Assembly: GCF_012910805.1 (NCBI RefSeq)
Contig: NZ_WTVK01000018.1
Location: forward strand, 1-64,000
DNA: 64,000 nt
Direction of reading: 5' to 3'
Source: Aromatoleum evansii
GTDB lineage: Bacteria; Pseudomonadota; Gammaproteobacteria; Burkholderiales; Rhodocyclaceae
Positions 43,632 through 53,400 of this stretch are shown here, piece by piece. The notes beneath the pieces are model-generated. The model did no database searches. It saw only the letters and a program-made list of their open reading frames with translations, and was not told the DNA's origin. Within the stretch, counting starts at the first letter, position 1. Each line of letters opens with the position of its first letter. The translations under genes and the position numbers were made by a program.

Positions 43632-44825
43632 ATGAAGCGCTCACCCGCCCGCCTTTCGGCCCTGCCCGCCGTCCTTGCCGGGATCATGGTCGCGTTGGGC
43701 GGCCTTCCCGCCCATGCCGCCGAAGGCGACGGCGAACTCAAGATCGGCGGCGCGATCCGCGCCCGCTACGACTACAAGTTCGACGACGATCCCAACGTCA
43801 GCAAGATGAGCTTCGACACCTTCCGGATCGACGTCAATTACGACTCGTCGACCCTCTTCGGCTCGGCCCAATACCGCTTCTATGGCGGCGCCTACCCCTA
43901 TGACTACACCGACCAGGTCGGCCGCATCAACTTCCCGTCCTGGGCCTGGCTCGGCTACAAATTCGGCCAGGACACCAAGGTCGTGGCCGGTATCAACCAG
44001 GTACCCTTCGGCCTGCTGCCCTATGTCAGCAGCACCTTCTACCAGAGCCTGGTCAACGTCGTCGGCCTGGAGGATGTCCACAATCTCGGCGCCAAGGTGC
44101 AACACAAGTTCGGCCCGCTCGACGTGCAGGTCGGTTACTACCCCAAGGACGGCGGCGACTGGACCGGCACTTCGCGCGACGGCAATCGCTACTCGGTCAA
44201 CGTGGCAAAAGCCGACAGCTATGTGACCGGCGGCAGCGACAACAAGGAGCGCGACCTCTTCGTCGGCCGCGTCGCCTACAAATTCGATCACGGCAGCGAG
44301 GCAAGCTCCGAACTCGGCATCTCGGCGCTGCGCTCGACCCTGCGCAACGAGGACACCGACGACGAAGGTTCGCGCAAGGCCTATGCACTGCACTACGGCG
44401 GCAAGTTCGGCGCGCTCGGCGTGCTGGCCGAAGTGGGCCGCCAGAACATGTCGCCGCGCAACCCAAGTGCGACGGGCAACGACACCGTGACCTTCGGCGC
44501 CTACGACGGCTCCTTCAACGTCGCGTCGAAGACGAAGTTCTACTCGGCCGAAGTGAATTACGCCCTCCCCGGCACTTATGGTCCGGTCAGCGGCATCACG
44601 CCCTACCTCAACTACAGCGTCGTCACGAAGGACAAGTCCGGCTACAAGGACTCGCAGCGCATCATCGCCGGCGCCCACTTCAGCGCGGGTCCGCTGTTCA
44701 TCTACACCGAGATGCGCTGGGGCAAGAACGACCCCTACACCGGCGACTACGTGAGCGGGGTGGCGGCCGGTGGCGAGGACAAGTGGAAGAAGGCGTTCTA
44801 CGCGAACATCGGTTACTACTTCTAA
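43632..44825 (+). CDS. Outer-membrane porin (beta-barrel, phosphate-selective/OprO-like style)
   Basis: A 397-residue protein with a clear signal peptide (MKRSPARLSALPAVLAGIMV, cleavage after AHA). Amphipathic beta strands follow, including AIRARYDYKFDDDPNVSKMS, WAWLGYKFGQDTKVVAGINQ and FGLLPYVSSTFYQSLVNVVG. It ends in FYANIGYYF, giving the C-terminal phenylalanine recognised by BAM. The ATG at 43632 has AGGAG seven bases ahead; the ATG at 43614 would add six residues. The FDTFRIDVNYDSSTLFGSAQ pattern fits the general porin group found near quaternary-amine genes. Substrate is unknown; co-location suggests small zwitterions. Confidence 0.85.
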   Translation: MKRSPARLSALPAVLAGIMVALGGLPAHAAEGDGELKIGGAIRARYDYKFDDDPNVSKMSFDTFRIDVNYDSSTLFGSAQYRFYGGAYPYDYTDQVGRINFPSWAWLGYKFGQDTKVVAGINQVPFGLLPYVSSTFYQSLVNVVGLEDVHNLGAKVQHKFGPLDVQVGYYPKDGGDWTGTSRDGNRYSVNVAKADSYVTGGSDNKERDLFVGRVAYKFDHGSEASSELGISALRSTLRNEDTDDEGSRKAYALHYGGKFGALGVLAEVGRQNMSPRNPSATGNDTVTFGAYDGSFNVASKTKFYSAEVNYALPGTYGPVSGITPYLNYSVVTKDKSGYKDSQRIIAGAHFSAGPLFIYTEMRWGKNDPYTGDYVSGVAAGGEDKWKKAFYANIGYYF

Positions 44826-44837
44826 TCTTCGGCGGCC

Positions 44838-44862
44838 TCGCTGCGCGCGCCCCGCGCAGCGA
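44838..44862 (+). terminator. Hairpin after the porin gene
   Basis: TCGCTGCGC pairs with GCGCAGCGA around a seven-base loop, 13 bp after the stop. There is no T tract, so it may stabilise the message or act with Rho. It stands between the convergent porin and gbcB genes. Confidence 0.5.
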
Positions 44863-44986
44863 AACCGTACAAATCGCCCCGGCCCGACAGGGTTGCGGGG
44901 CGAGTTCGTAGGCGTGCCGCCGTCCCGGTTCGGCGCGCGGCACCGCCCCGGCTGATCGGAACCGGTGCCGCTTTTCCGGGCGGACG

Positions 44987-46093
44987 TCAGCGCTCGATGA
45001 CGAGATCGCTCCGCGGCGTGCTGCAGCAGGGCAGGATCAAGCCCTGATCAATCTCCCTTTGGCGGATGCCCCCGCCATGGACCATGTCCACTTCGCCGGA
45101 CACGAGGCGCGACTTGCAGGTGCCGCACACGCCCTTGGCGCACGACGATGGCAGGCGCAGGCCCGCCGCGCGCGCCGCGTCGAGCAGCTTCTGTCCAGGC
45201 GCGCAAACCACTGTACGGCCGCTTTTCGCGAACTCGACGGTGAAACCGACTGCGTCGGCAGCGCCTGTTTCGTCTGCGCTACCGGCCTCCTCGCCTTCCT
45301 GATCGCCTGACGTGTCGGCGAAGCTGAAGCTTTCCTCGTGATAGTGCTTCATGTCGAAGCCGCCGCCGGCGAGCAAGGCCCGGACAGCTGCCATGTAGGG
45401 CTCCGGTCCGCAGCAGAAGATCTCGCGCTCGCCGAAGTCGGGAGCGATTCGCTTGAGCAGCGAAAGGTCGAGGTAGCCGGTCGGCGAAGACCAGTCGGCC
45501 TCGCTGCCCCGCCCTTCGCACACAAAGGCGGTGCGGAAGCCCGGCTGATTGGTGGCCAGCAGGCTCAACTCCCGCCGGAAAATGATGTCCGCGGGCGTGC
45601 GTGCGCTATGCACGAAGACGACGTCCCGATCCTCGCCCAGGTCGTGGAAACTGCGCGACATGGACATCAGCGGCGTGATCCCGGATCCGCCTGACAGGAA
45701 CAGGTACTTGCCCGCCGGATGCAGGGCGCAGGCGAATTCCCCGCTCGGCCCCAAGGCGCGCACGCTCATGCCCGCGGTGAGGTGATCGTGCAGCCAGTTG
45801 GAGACGAGGCCGCCGGGCACGCGCTTGACCGTGATCGACAGGGTGTCCGGGCGCGTCGGCGAGGACGAGATCGTGTAGCAACGATTGACCGTCTCGCCGT
45901 CGATTTCCAGTTCGAGCGTGAGGAACTGCCCCGGCAGGAAACGAACCAGCCCCGGCGTGCGGGGGCGAAAGATGAAGCTCTTGACGTCGTGCGTCTCATG
46001 GCGAACCTGGCAACAGATCAGGACGTCGTCCTCCTCCGCATTCCACAGGCGCGGCACGGGCTGCCATACATCACGAGTAACAGGTGCGTTCAT
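44987..46093 (-). CDS. gbcB: Glycine betaine dioxygenase reductase subunit
   Basis: A 368-residue three-domain reductase: FAD domain (VNRCYTISSSPTRPD), NAD(H) domain (KYLFLSGGSGITPLMSMSRS, then REIFCCGPEPYMAAVRALL) and a C-terminal plant-type 2Fe-2S domain (RLPSSCAKGVCGTCKSRLVS, last cysteine in LPCCSTPRSD). It passes electrons from NADH to the Rieske oxygenase GbcA, which removes one methyl of glycine betaine as formaldehyde to give dimethylglycine. An acidic insert (GDQEGEEAGSADETGAADAV) links the NAD and ferredoxin domains and is unusual. It follows gbcA on the same strand with a 113-bp gap. Confidence 0.93.
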   Translation of the reverse strand: MNAPVTRDVWQPVPRLWNAEEDDVLICCQVRHETHDVKSFIFRPRTPGLVRFLPGQFLTLELEIDGETVNRCYTISSSPTRPDTLSITVKRVPGGLVSNWLHDHLTAGMSVRALGPSGEFACALHPAGKYLFLSGGSGITPLMSMSRSFHDLGEDRDVVFVHSARTPADIIFRRELSLLATNQPGFRTAFVCEGRGSEADWSSPTGYLDLSLLKRIAPDFGEREIFCCGPEPYMAAVRALLAGGGFDMKHYHEESFSFADTSGDQEGEEAGSADETGAADAVGFTVEFAKSGRTVVCAPGQKLLDAARAAGLRLPSSCAKGVCGTCKSRLVSGEVDMVHGGGIRQREIDQGLILPCCSTPRSDLVIER

Positions 46094-46206
46094 GCTGGAT
46101 ACATCCTCGGATTTCCAGACCCCGCTGCCGTCAGGAACGCGGAAAGCGGGGGGATTTGCGGTTCATGGCGGAAGGCACGGACATTCCGGCTCCCGCCTCG
46201 CGTCGT

Positions 46207-47448
46207 TTATTCCACGGCGGCCTTCAGGCGCCCCACGTACCAGTTGGCGAACTTCTCGACCAGCTCCTCGGTGTAGGGCGAATAGGGGCCCGGCTCGTAG
46301 GCCGGATCGGCGACGCCGCGCTGGGACATCTCGACCAGTTCGCGGTCCTGCTGGTTGGTCGCGCGCCACACTGCGGTGAGCTTGGCGGGATCGTAGTCGC
46401 GCCCTTCCACTGCGTCCTTGTGCACCAGCCACTTCGTGCGCACCAGCGTCTGATCGGGGCCGATCGGCAGCACCGTGAAGGTCACGATGTGGTCGCTCAT
46501 GAAGTGGTGCCAGGAGTTCGGCTGGGTCCAGAACGACAGGCCGCCGAGGTTGCGCTCTCCGAAATTGCCGAGCAGTTTTTGGCAGGCAACCTTGGCGTCC
46601 ATCGTCTGCGACTCGCCGGCCTTGTCGAGCGGCAGGCGCTTGGTGCGGAAACCGGTGACGCAGCTGTCCAGCTCATCGATTTCCGCGGACTTGAGGCCGG
46701 CGGCCTCCCAGCGGGCATGCTCACGCTCCGTGAGGTCGCGGAAGGCCTGGACCTGCTCGATGTTCGAGGGCGAGGGCTGGTAGCCGAAGCCGTACTCGTA
46801 CAGCGAGATCGTCAGTTCCGGGTGATTGCTCACGCAGTGGTAGCACTCGCGGTTGTTCTCCATGACCAGCTTCCAGTTGCCGGCCTCGACGATCTCATCC
46901 TGCACGGCGATCTTGCAGTCGGCGAGCTGGTGCGGCCCGATGTAGCGGGCCATCGTTTCGCGCATCCGGCTAAAGTCTTCCGGCGGGTTCTCGGCGAGGC
47001 AGACGAAGATGAGCCCCGCGACGCTCTCGACATGGACGCGCTTGAGGCCGCGGCCGGAGGGATCGAAGTCCTCGCCCATGTGCTCGGCGTAGATCAGCTT
47101 GCCGGACAGGTCGTAGGTCCATTGATGGTAGGGACAGACCAGGTTGCCGACGCTGCCCTTGTGGGCGTTGCACAGCTGGGCGCCGCGGTGACGACAGACG
47201 TTGTGGAAGGCACGCAGCTCCATGTCGTCGTTGCGCAACACCACGACCGACGCGCGGCCGAGCTTGACCGTGAAGTAGTCGCCCGGCTCGGGGATGTCGG
47301 GTTCGACCCCGACATAGATCCAGTGCCGTCCGAAGATGGCTTCCATGTCCAGGTCGAAGATCTCCTGGCTGGTGTAGAACTGCGCATCCAGGCTGTGCCC
47401 GGTACGTCGGGCGGCGAGGAGTTCCCTCACCCCGTTGCTCACTTTCAT
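46207..47448 (-). CDS. gbcA: Glycine betaine Rieske dioxygenase, catalytic subunit
   Basis: A 413-residue ring-hydroxylating-type oxygenase starting MKVSNGVRELLAARRTGHSL. The Rieske centre is VCRHRGAQLCNAHKGSVGNL with VCPYHQWTYD (CxH and CxxH). The mononuclear iron site lies in MENNRECYHCVSNHPELTIS (two histidines) plus a downstream carboxylate. It carries out oxygen-dependent N-demethylation of glycine betaine to dimethylglycine in the cytoplasm. Length and motifs match GbcA of Pseudomonas. Transcription is likely from the 569-bp gap upstream, where a weak 21-bp repeat (47518-47545) is seen. Confidence 0.95.
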   Translation of the reverse strand: MKVSNGVRELLAARRTGHSLDAQFYTSQEIFDLDMEAIFGRHWIYVGVEPDIPEPGDYFTVKLGRASVVVLRNDDMELRAFHNVCRHRGAQLCNAHKGSVGNLVCPYHQWTYDLSGKLIYAEHMGEDFDPSGRGLKRVHVESVAGLIFVCLAENPPEDFSRMRETMARYIGPHQLADCKIAVQDEIVEAGNWKLVMENNRECYHCVSNHPELTISLYEYGFGYQPSPSNIEQVQAFRDLTEREHARWEAAGLKSAEIDELDSCVTGFRTKRLPLDKAGESQTMDAKVACQKLLGNFGERNLGGLSFWTQPNSWHHFMSDHIVTFTVLPIGPDQTLVRTKWLVHKDAVEGRDYDPAKLTAVWRATNQQDRELVEMSQRGVADPAYEPGPYSPYTEELVEKFANWYVGRLKAAVE

Positions 47449-47517
47449 GTTATTTCCTCCTCGGTGCAGAAACGTTGGGGTGATATTCCCGCAGGCTGCG
47501 CGACGTCACTTGTGCTT

Positions 47518-47545
47518 TGTGGACGCAATCCAATTCAATTCCGAC
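47518..47545 (-). promoter_or_regulatory. Weak candidate direct-repeat site upstream of gbcA
   Basis: Read toward gbcA, GTCGGAA (6 of 7 matches to GTCGCAA) is followed 21 bp later by GTCCACA (3-4 of 7). It lies 70-97 bp before the gene, a distance similar to the perfect site before 48548. It could be a chance match. Confidence 0.3.
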
Positions 47546-47701
47546 ATGAGGACAGCAGAACCCGGCGACGACCCGGACCGTTCGGCGCGTCCGCGGCGAA
47601 CGCGAGCGCATGGCGGGCGCCATCGGGAACTGCGTGAATTCGCATGATTGATTCGCGGTGAGGTTCAGCCCTCACGAGCGGCGGGAGGCAAGCAACCGTC
47701 A

Positions 47702-48080
47702 GTGGGAGCCGGCTTCAGCCGCGAATACGCACGCTGGAGGACATCTGCTGCCGATTCGCGGCTGAAGCCGCTCCCACAGGAAGCCAAATCGGCCGTTCGT
47801 GCGATCGTCCGTCGCAGCTTCCTGTCAGTTGAGCAGGCGCGGGCGGATGGCGAAGATGCAGTGGTCGAAGCCGACAGCGCCGCATTGTGTTGTCCGTGGG
47901 AGCGGCTTCAGCCGCGAATACGCACGCTGGAGGACATCTGCTGCCGATTCGCGGCTGAAGCCGCTCCCACAGGAAACCAAATCGGCCGTTCGTGCAATCG
48001 TCCGTCGCAGTGTCCTGTCAGTTGAGCAGGCGCGGGCGGATGGCGAAGATGCAGTGGTCGAAGCCGTCGGCGCCGCATTG
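47702..48080. repeat. Tandem duplication (about 186 bp twice) covering the 3' end of the V4R-like gene
   Basis: 47702-47887 and 47896-48080 are nearly identical. Each starts with a GTGGGAGCGGCTTCAGCCGC palindrome, mirrored by GCGGCTGAAGCCGCTCCCAC about 55 bp on, and ends at CGCCGCATTG. The second copy contains the real stop of the V4R-like gene (48018) and its last 20 codons. The first copy holds a detached duplicate of those codons. The palindromes are REP-like and may act as terminators for both gbcA-side and V4R-side transcripts. Apart from this, the gap 47449-48017 holds the weak site at 47518 and no gene. Confidence 0.9.
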
Positions 48081-48548
48081 GGTTTCGCAGCAGATCGTGC
48101 TGAGCGGCTTGCCGGCGTTTTCGCCGATCCAGTCCATCATGCCCGCGAACCAGCCCGCGAACATGTAGCAGGTCCTGGCGGCGCAGGCTTCCGCCTGCGA
48201 GAGGACGAGCGTGGAATGGTCGAGGCGGACGTCGGCCGTGCCGGTGCGGAAGTCGGCCTCGGCGAGGCTGAAGCGACCCCAGCCGCGTGCCGATAGGCGC
48301 TCCAGGTAGTGTTCGAAGAGCTCGACGCCGGCGAGGCCGTGGGCGAACGCTTCCTTTTCGCACCAGTGGCGCGCCGACTTGTAGCTGGCGTGGTAGAGGA
48401 TGTCGCCGTAGCTTTCGTCACCCATGCCCGTCTCCAGGTCCTGCAGGGTATCAAGGCAGAAGCTGCGCGCGGCGAGGCGGATGGACTCATACTCGGCGTC
48501 GGCGCAGCCGTCGTCGTCCTGGTCCTGCCCGGCGCTCATCGAATCCAC
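48018..48548 (-). CDS. V4R-like (4-vinyl reductase domain) protein, possible dgc accessory
   Basis: A 176-residue protein starting MDSMSAGQDQDDDGCADAEY. The second half (CYMFAGWFAGMMDWIGENAG, KPLSTICCETQCGADGFDHC, IFAIRPR) has the pattern of V4R-type small-ligand domains. It resembles the partial protein at 63880 (TQSGAEEGCDYGVFITRPR), which suggests two family members in this island. Cysteines CCETQC and DHC could bind metal or a ligand. A DUF5943/V4R relative lies beside dgcA in Pseudomonas. Function is unknown; a sensory or binding role for methylated amines is inference. Two perfect GTCGCAA repeats lie just upstream. Confidence 0.7.
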   Translation of the reverse strand: MDSMSAGQDQDDDGCADAEYESIRLAARSFCLDTLQDLETGMGDESYGDILYHASYKSARHWCEKEAFAHGLAGVELFEHYLERLSARGWGRFSLAEADFRTGTADVRLDHSTLVLSQAEACAARTCYMFAGWFAGMMDWIGENAGKPLSTICCETQCGADGFDHCIFAIRPRLLN

Positions 48549-48615
48549 CTGTCGATCCTTCCCGTCAGCCTCATTGCATCATTATTCGCACCCCGGCGCG
48601 TCGTGGTCAGTCTGC

Positions 48616-48643
48616 TTGCGACAGGTTTCCGCGAGATTGCGAC
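48616..48643 (-). promoter_or_regulatory. Perfect direct repeat GTCGCAA-N14-GTCGCAA upstream of the V4R-like gene
   Basis: Two perfect heptamers, both preceded by TGT (TGTCGCAA), 21 bp apart and 68-95 bp before the V4R-like gene. It is one of the two best sites in the window. The 516-bp divergent gap 48549-49064, shared with the regulator gene at 49065, contains this site and an AT-rich patch (TATGTTTACAGACATATAGC, 48694-48713) that might hold a promoter. No gene is visible in it. Confidence 0.6.
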
Positions 48644-49064
48644 AGTTTGCTGCGCCCGGACCGTGAAGGCTGGCGAAGGCCGGGAGAAGCCGCTATGTTT
48701 ACAGACATATAGCTCGATCCGCATGGCGCACCAAAAAGAACAAGGCGCCCGCGTGACGCCCCATGCCGGGGCGTGAAACGCGAGGACGACCAACAGGAGA
48801 CACCGATGTTCCATTTCGCCGGGCCAGCCGCCCCAGGGCGTTCCGCGCCCGCCTCTCCCCCGACTCCATCCTGTCCGTCCCTGTGCCGGCGCCGCTCTTG
48901 CGGGAGCGATGTGGCGGGCTGACGCGCGTCTTTCCTGCCGCGCAGCACGCCTCGTCGCACAGAGGCATGGTTCCTGCTGAAGTCGGCATAGCGACTGCAC
49001 CGATGCAAACCGGTCCGCCGCACCAATCGATGTTTGCATTCGCCCAACCTTGAAATCGGAGCAC

Positions 49065-50075
49065 ATGGTGTCCGCCACACTCTCGTCCGTGACCCGCGTC
49101 GGTTTTCTCCTGCTGAACGAATTCACGATGATCGCGTTCTCCAGCGCGATCGAAGTCCTGCGCATGGCCAACCACATCAGTGGCAAGCCCTTGTACAGCT
49201 GGTCCGTGATCTCCACGGACGGTCAGCAGGTGGCCTCCAGCAACGGCCTCGCGCCCACACAGATCGGAACCTACGAGGAATCGGGGCCGTTCGACATGGT
49301 ATTCGTGTGCGGCGGCACCAACGTCACCCGCTTCGTCGATGACAAGGTGCTCGCCCTGCTGCGCCGCATCGCGCACGACAAGGTGATTCTCGGCGGGCTG
49401 TGCACCGGAACCTATGCGCTGGTGAAGGCCGGTCTGCTGAACGGCTACCGCGCGACCATCCACTGGGAGAACCTGAGCGCACTGCGCGAGGCCCACGGCA
49501 GGATCCACTTTGTCGAGGAGCTCTTCGTCATCGACCGCGACCGGATCACCTGTACCGGCGGCATCGCCCCCATCGACATGATGCTCGCCGTGGTGCGCGA
49601 GCGTTGCGGCAAGACCCTCGTTGCGGAAATCTCCGAGCAGTTCATCCTCGAACGGGTGCGCGACAGCAAGGATCGCCAGCACATCCCGCTGGCTGCGCGA
49701 GCGGGTTGCAACCGCAAGGCCCTGGTGGAAGTCGCAGCCCTGATGGAAGCGAACATCGAGGAGCCCCTGTCGCTGGAGGAGTTGTCGCAACTCGCCGGCC
49801 TCTCCCAGCGCCACCTGCAGCGCCTGTTCCGCGAAGCCTTGCAAGTCACTCCCAGCCACTACTACCTGGAATTGCGACTGCGTCGCGCGCGCGAGCTCCT
49901 GCTGCAGACGCAGATGTCCATCACCAACATCACGGTCGCCTGCGGCTTCCAGTCGGCCTGTCATTTCAGCAAGTGCTACCGCGCGCTGTTCGGCAAGCCG
50001 CCCAGCAGCGAGCGGCGGCCGCAGGGGACCGTGGCGGGCGTGGGCAAGCCCGTCGTCCATCATCTGGCGGCATGA
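49065..50075 (+). CDS. gbdR: GlxA-type AraC-family regulator 3, probable GbdR
   Basis: A 336-residue regulator. The DJ-1/PfpI-like domain has VFVCGGTNVTRFVDDKVLAL and GGLCTGTYALVKAGLLNGYR followed by ATIHWENLSALRE. The AraC domain has LSLEELSQLAGLSQRHLQRL and SITNITVACGFQSACHFSKC. GbdR of Pseudomonas activates gbc, dgc, sox and transport genes when betaine or dimethylglycine binds. Closeness to gbcA and the domain match make this the best GbdR candidate of the three paralogues. The ATG at 49065 has CGGAG ahead; a TTG at 49050 is an alternative. A terminator hairpin follows at 50111. Confidence 0.88.
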   Translation: MVSATLSSVTRVGFLLLNEFTMIAFSSAIEVLRMANHISGKPLYSWSVISTDGQQVASSNGLAPTQIGTYEESGPFDMVFVCGGTNVTRFVDDKVLALLRRIAHDKVILGGLCTGTYALVKAGLLNGYRATIHWENLSALREAHGRIHFVEELFVIDRDRITCTGGIAPIDMMLAVVRERCGKTLVAEISEQFILERVRDSKDRQHIPLAARAGCNRKALVEVAALMEANIEEPLSLEELSQLAGLSQRHLQRLFREALQVTPSHYYLELRLRRARELLLQTQMSITNITVACGFQSACHFSKCYRALFGKPPSSERRPQGTVAGVGKPVVHHLAA

Positions 50076-50110
50076 CGCGTCTGCCGGCGGCCTGAGTCCG
50101 GGTCGCTCCA

Positions 50111-50133
50111 GGCTCCGTGCAATGCACGGAGCC
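50111..50133 (+). terminator. Terminator hairpin after the gbdR-like gene
   Basis: GGCTCCGTGC pairs perfectly with GCACGGAGCC around a three-base loop, followed by GTTTCCT. It is 35 bp past the stop. Confidence 0.7.
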
Positions 50134-50202
50134 GTTTCCTATCCTTGTAGCGCAGGGATGCGCAGAGGCCGGTTGTCGAGGAACGATCCGGGAGAGGAAA
50201 CC

Positions 50203-50397
50203 ATGAACAGGCCCAACATCAAGGTGTATCGCCTGGCGGCGTTGTTCGTTCTGGGCATCCTGCTGTTCAACTACCCCCTGATGGCCCTGTTCAATCATCC
50301 GACGCTGGTGGCCGGGATTCCCGTTCTGTACGTGTACGCCTTTGCGGCCTGGGTACTGCTGGTCGCGCTCCTGATCCTGGTGATCGAGCGGACCTAG
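50203..50397 (+). CDS. Small membrane protein preceding the symporter-EAL gene
   Basis: A 64-residue protein starting MNRPNIKVYRLAALFVLGIL with two hydrophobic helices (AALFVLGILLFNYPLMALF and LYVYAFAAWVLLVALLILVI). A loop NHPTLVAGIP joins them. GGGAGAGGAAACC is a good ribosome site. Small two-helix proteins next to sodium:solute symporters (DUF4212/DUF3311-like) are usual partners, and this one is 31 bp from the symporter fusion, so they are probably co-expressed. I cannot assign it to a named family with certainty. Confidence 0.8.
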   Translation: MNRPNIKVYRLAALFVLGILLFNYPLMALFNHPTLVAGIPVLYVYAFAAWVLLVALLILVIERT

Positions 50398-50428
50398 CGC
50401 GGCTGCGCGGCCGCCGGGAGACGCCATC

Positions 50429-53400
50429 TTGCCCACATGGCTCATCGCGGTGGTGGTAGCGGCCTATCTCGGGCTGCTGTTCGCCATCGCCTATCTGGGC
50501 GAACGCGCCGCAGACGCGGGACGCAGCCTGATCGCGAATCCCTATGTCTACGCGCTCTCGCTGTGCGTCTTCCTGACCGCGTGGGGCTTCTACGGCGACG
50601 TCGGCGTCGCCGCGAACTCGGGCATCGCCTACCTGCCGGCGAACATCGGGCCGTGCGTGATGGCTTGCCTGTGGTGGATGGTGCTGCGCAAGATCATCCG
50701 CATCGCCAAGGACAACCGCCTCACCTCGCTGGCCGACTTCATTTCCTCGCGCTACGGCAAGAGCGGCCTGCTCGCGGGGCTCGTGACGGTGATCGCGCTG
50801 CTGGGGGTGACGCCCTACGTGTCGCTGCAGCTCAAGGCGGTGGCGATGAGCTTCCACTTCCTGCGAGGCTATCCGGACGCGCCGGCGACCACGTCGCTCG
50901 TCGACAGCATATGGCACGACACGACCTTCTACGTGACCCTGCTGCTGGCCGCATTCACGGTCGTGTTCGGCACGCGCAAGCTCGATCTCGCCGAGCGGCA
51001 CGAAGGCATGGTCGCCGCGATCGCCTTCGACTCGCTGGTCAAGCTGCTCGCCTTTCTCGCCGTCGGCATCTTCGTCACCTGGGGGCTGTACGACGGCCCG
51101 GGTGATCTCTTCGGCCGTGCAGCCGAGGTGCCGCAGTTCGCCGCACTGTTCACGATCGGCGGTGGCGAGCGCGGCGGACAGTCGCCCTGGGGATCGCTGT
51201 TCGCCATCTACGCCGTCACCATGCTCGCGGTGATGTTCCTGCCGCGGCAGTTCCAGGTGGCGGTGATCGAGAACGTCGACGAGACGCACGTGAATCGGGC
51301 GATCTGGCTGTTTCCGTTGTATTTCCTGCTGTTCGACCTCTTCGTGCTGCCCATCGCCTTCGCCGGCCTGCTGCAGTTCGGCCCCGACGGCGCCGTCAGC
51401 CCGGAGAGCTTCGTGCTCGCGCTGCCGATGGCCGCGCAGCGCGAGGCGCTGGCGCTGCTCGTGTTCGTCGGCGGTTTCGCCGCGGCTACCGGCATGGTGG
51501 TCGTGGAGGTCATCGCGCTGTCGACGATGGTTTGCAACGACCTGGTGATGCCGATCCTGCTGCGCGTGAAGGCGCTGCGCCTGACGGAACGGACCGACCT
51601 GTCGGGCCTGCTGCTGGCGATCCGGCGCATCACCATCGTGGGGGGGCTCCTGCTCGGCTACGCGTATTACCGGCTGGCAGGCGAAGCCTATGCACTGGCG
51701 TCGATCGGGCTGCTCTCGCTGGCAGCGGTGGCGCAGTTCGCGCCCGCCCTGCTGGGCGGGCTGTACTGGAAGGCAGGCACCAAGGCGGGCGCGTTCGCCG
51801 GGCTGGGGGCGGGTTTCGTGGTGTGGCTCTACACGCTGGTGGTGCCCGCCTTCGCGCGGGCGGGATGGCTATCGCCAACGCTGCTCGAGCAAGGCCCCTT
51901 CGGCGTGGGGCTGCTGCGCCCGCTCGCACTGTTCGGCCTGGAGGGGCTCGACGAGACCAGCCATGGGGTGCTGTGGAGCATGTTCGCCAATGTCGGGGCC
52001 TACGTGGCGGTGTCGCTCCTCAGCGAACAGGACAGCGTGGAGCGGACCCAAGCGGCGCTGTTCGTCGACGCATCGAGGCACGATCGCGGTATCGAACGCG
52101 ACTGGGGAGCACGCGGTTCGCTGCCCGACCTGTATGCGCTCATGCAACGTTTCCTGGGTCCGGAGAATGCCCGTCAATCCTTGGCGTCGTATGCGATGCG
52201 GCATGGCCTCGACTGGCCGCGGGAGGTGGACGCCGATCTGGCGCGCTACTGCGAAGCGCAACTGTCCGGCATCATCGGCGCGGCTTCAGCGCGTCTCGTG
52301 CTCGGCTCGGTGGTGGAGGAAGAGTTCCTGCGCGACACGCTCACCGGCCTTCCGAACCGCGCATTGCTGCTAACCCGTCTCGGCGACGCCCTCGACCGCC
52401 ACCGGCTGGGCAAGGCGCACGGGTTCGCCCTCCTGTTCATCAGCCTGGACCGCTTCCGACTCATCGGTGACAGCCTGGGCGCAACCGTCGCCGACGAGTT
52501 CCTGATTGCGGTCGCACGCAGCCTGGGCTCCGGGCTCCGCCCCGGTGACACGGCGGCCCGCCTGGGCGGCGAGAATTTCGCGCTCCTGCTCGACGAAACC
52601 AGCGATGTCACGGAGGCGATACGCTTCGCGGAGCGCCTCCAGACCGAGTTGGCGGCCGGCTTCAACGTGGACGGGCACGCGCTGTTCTCGTCGGCGAGCG
52701 TGGGGATCGCCCTCGGCCGGCCCGACTACGCAGACCCCGCCGACATCCTGCGTGACGCGGAGACGGCCGCGCACAACGCCACGCGGCGCGGTGGTGCGTG
52801 CCAGGAGGTCTTTGCCGCCGACATGCGCGAGCGCGTGGTCGCCCTGCTCGACATGGAGACGCAGTTGCGCCGGGCGGTTTCACGCGGCGACGAGTTCCGC
52901 GTCTACTACCAGCCCATCGTCGACCTGCCCACCGGCCGGTTGGCCGGGTTCGAAGCGCTGGTGCGGATGCGCCGGGCCGACGGTACGCTGGTGCCGCCAG
53001 GCGAGTTCATTCCGCTCACCGAGGAGACCGGTCTCATCGTGTCGATCGGCCGCTGGGTGCTGGCCGAAGCCTGCCGACAGATGCAGGACTGGCAACGGCG
53101 TTTTCCGGAGCGCGCGGCCGGGAAGATCAGCGTGAACCTCGCCGGCCGGCAGTTCGTGCAGCCGGACCTGCTCGAGCAGATCCGTGCGGTGCTGGCCGAA
53201 ACCGGCCTCGACGCGGGCAGTCTCAAGCTGGAGGTGACCGAGACGCTGCTGATGGAGCACGCCGAAGCGGCGGCCGCCGTGCTGACGAAACTGCGCGCAC
53301 TCGGAATCGAACTCCTGATGGACGACTTCGGCACCGGCTACTCGTCGCTGTCATACCTGCACCGCTTCCCGCTCGACACCCTGAAGGTCGACGCCTCCTT

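Noticed and set aside
48763-49053. Plus-strand frame ahead of gbdR
   Set aside because: It has no homology pattern, is proline/arginine-rich and lies in the regulator's leader region.
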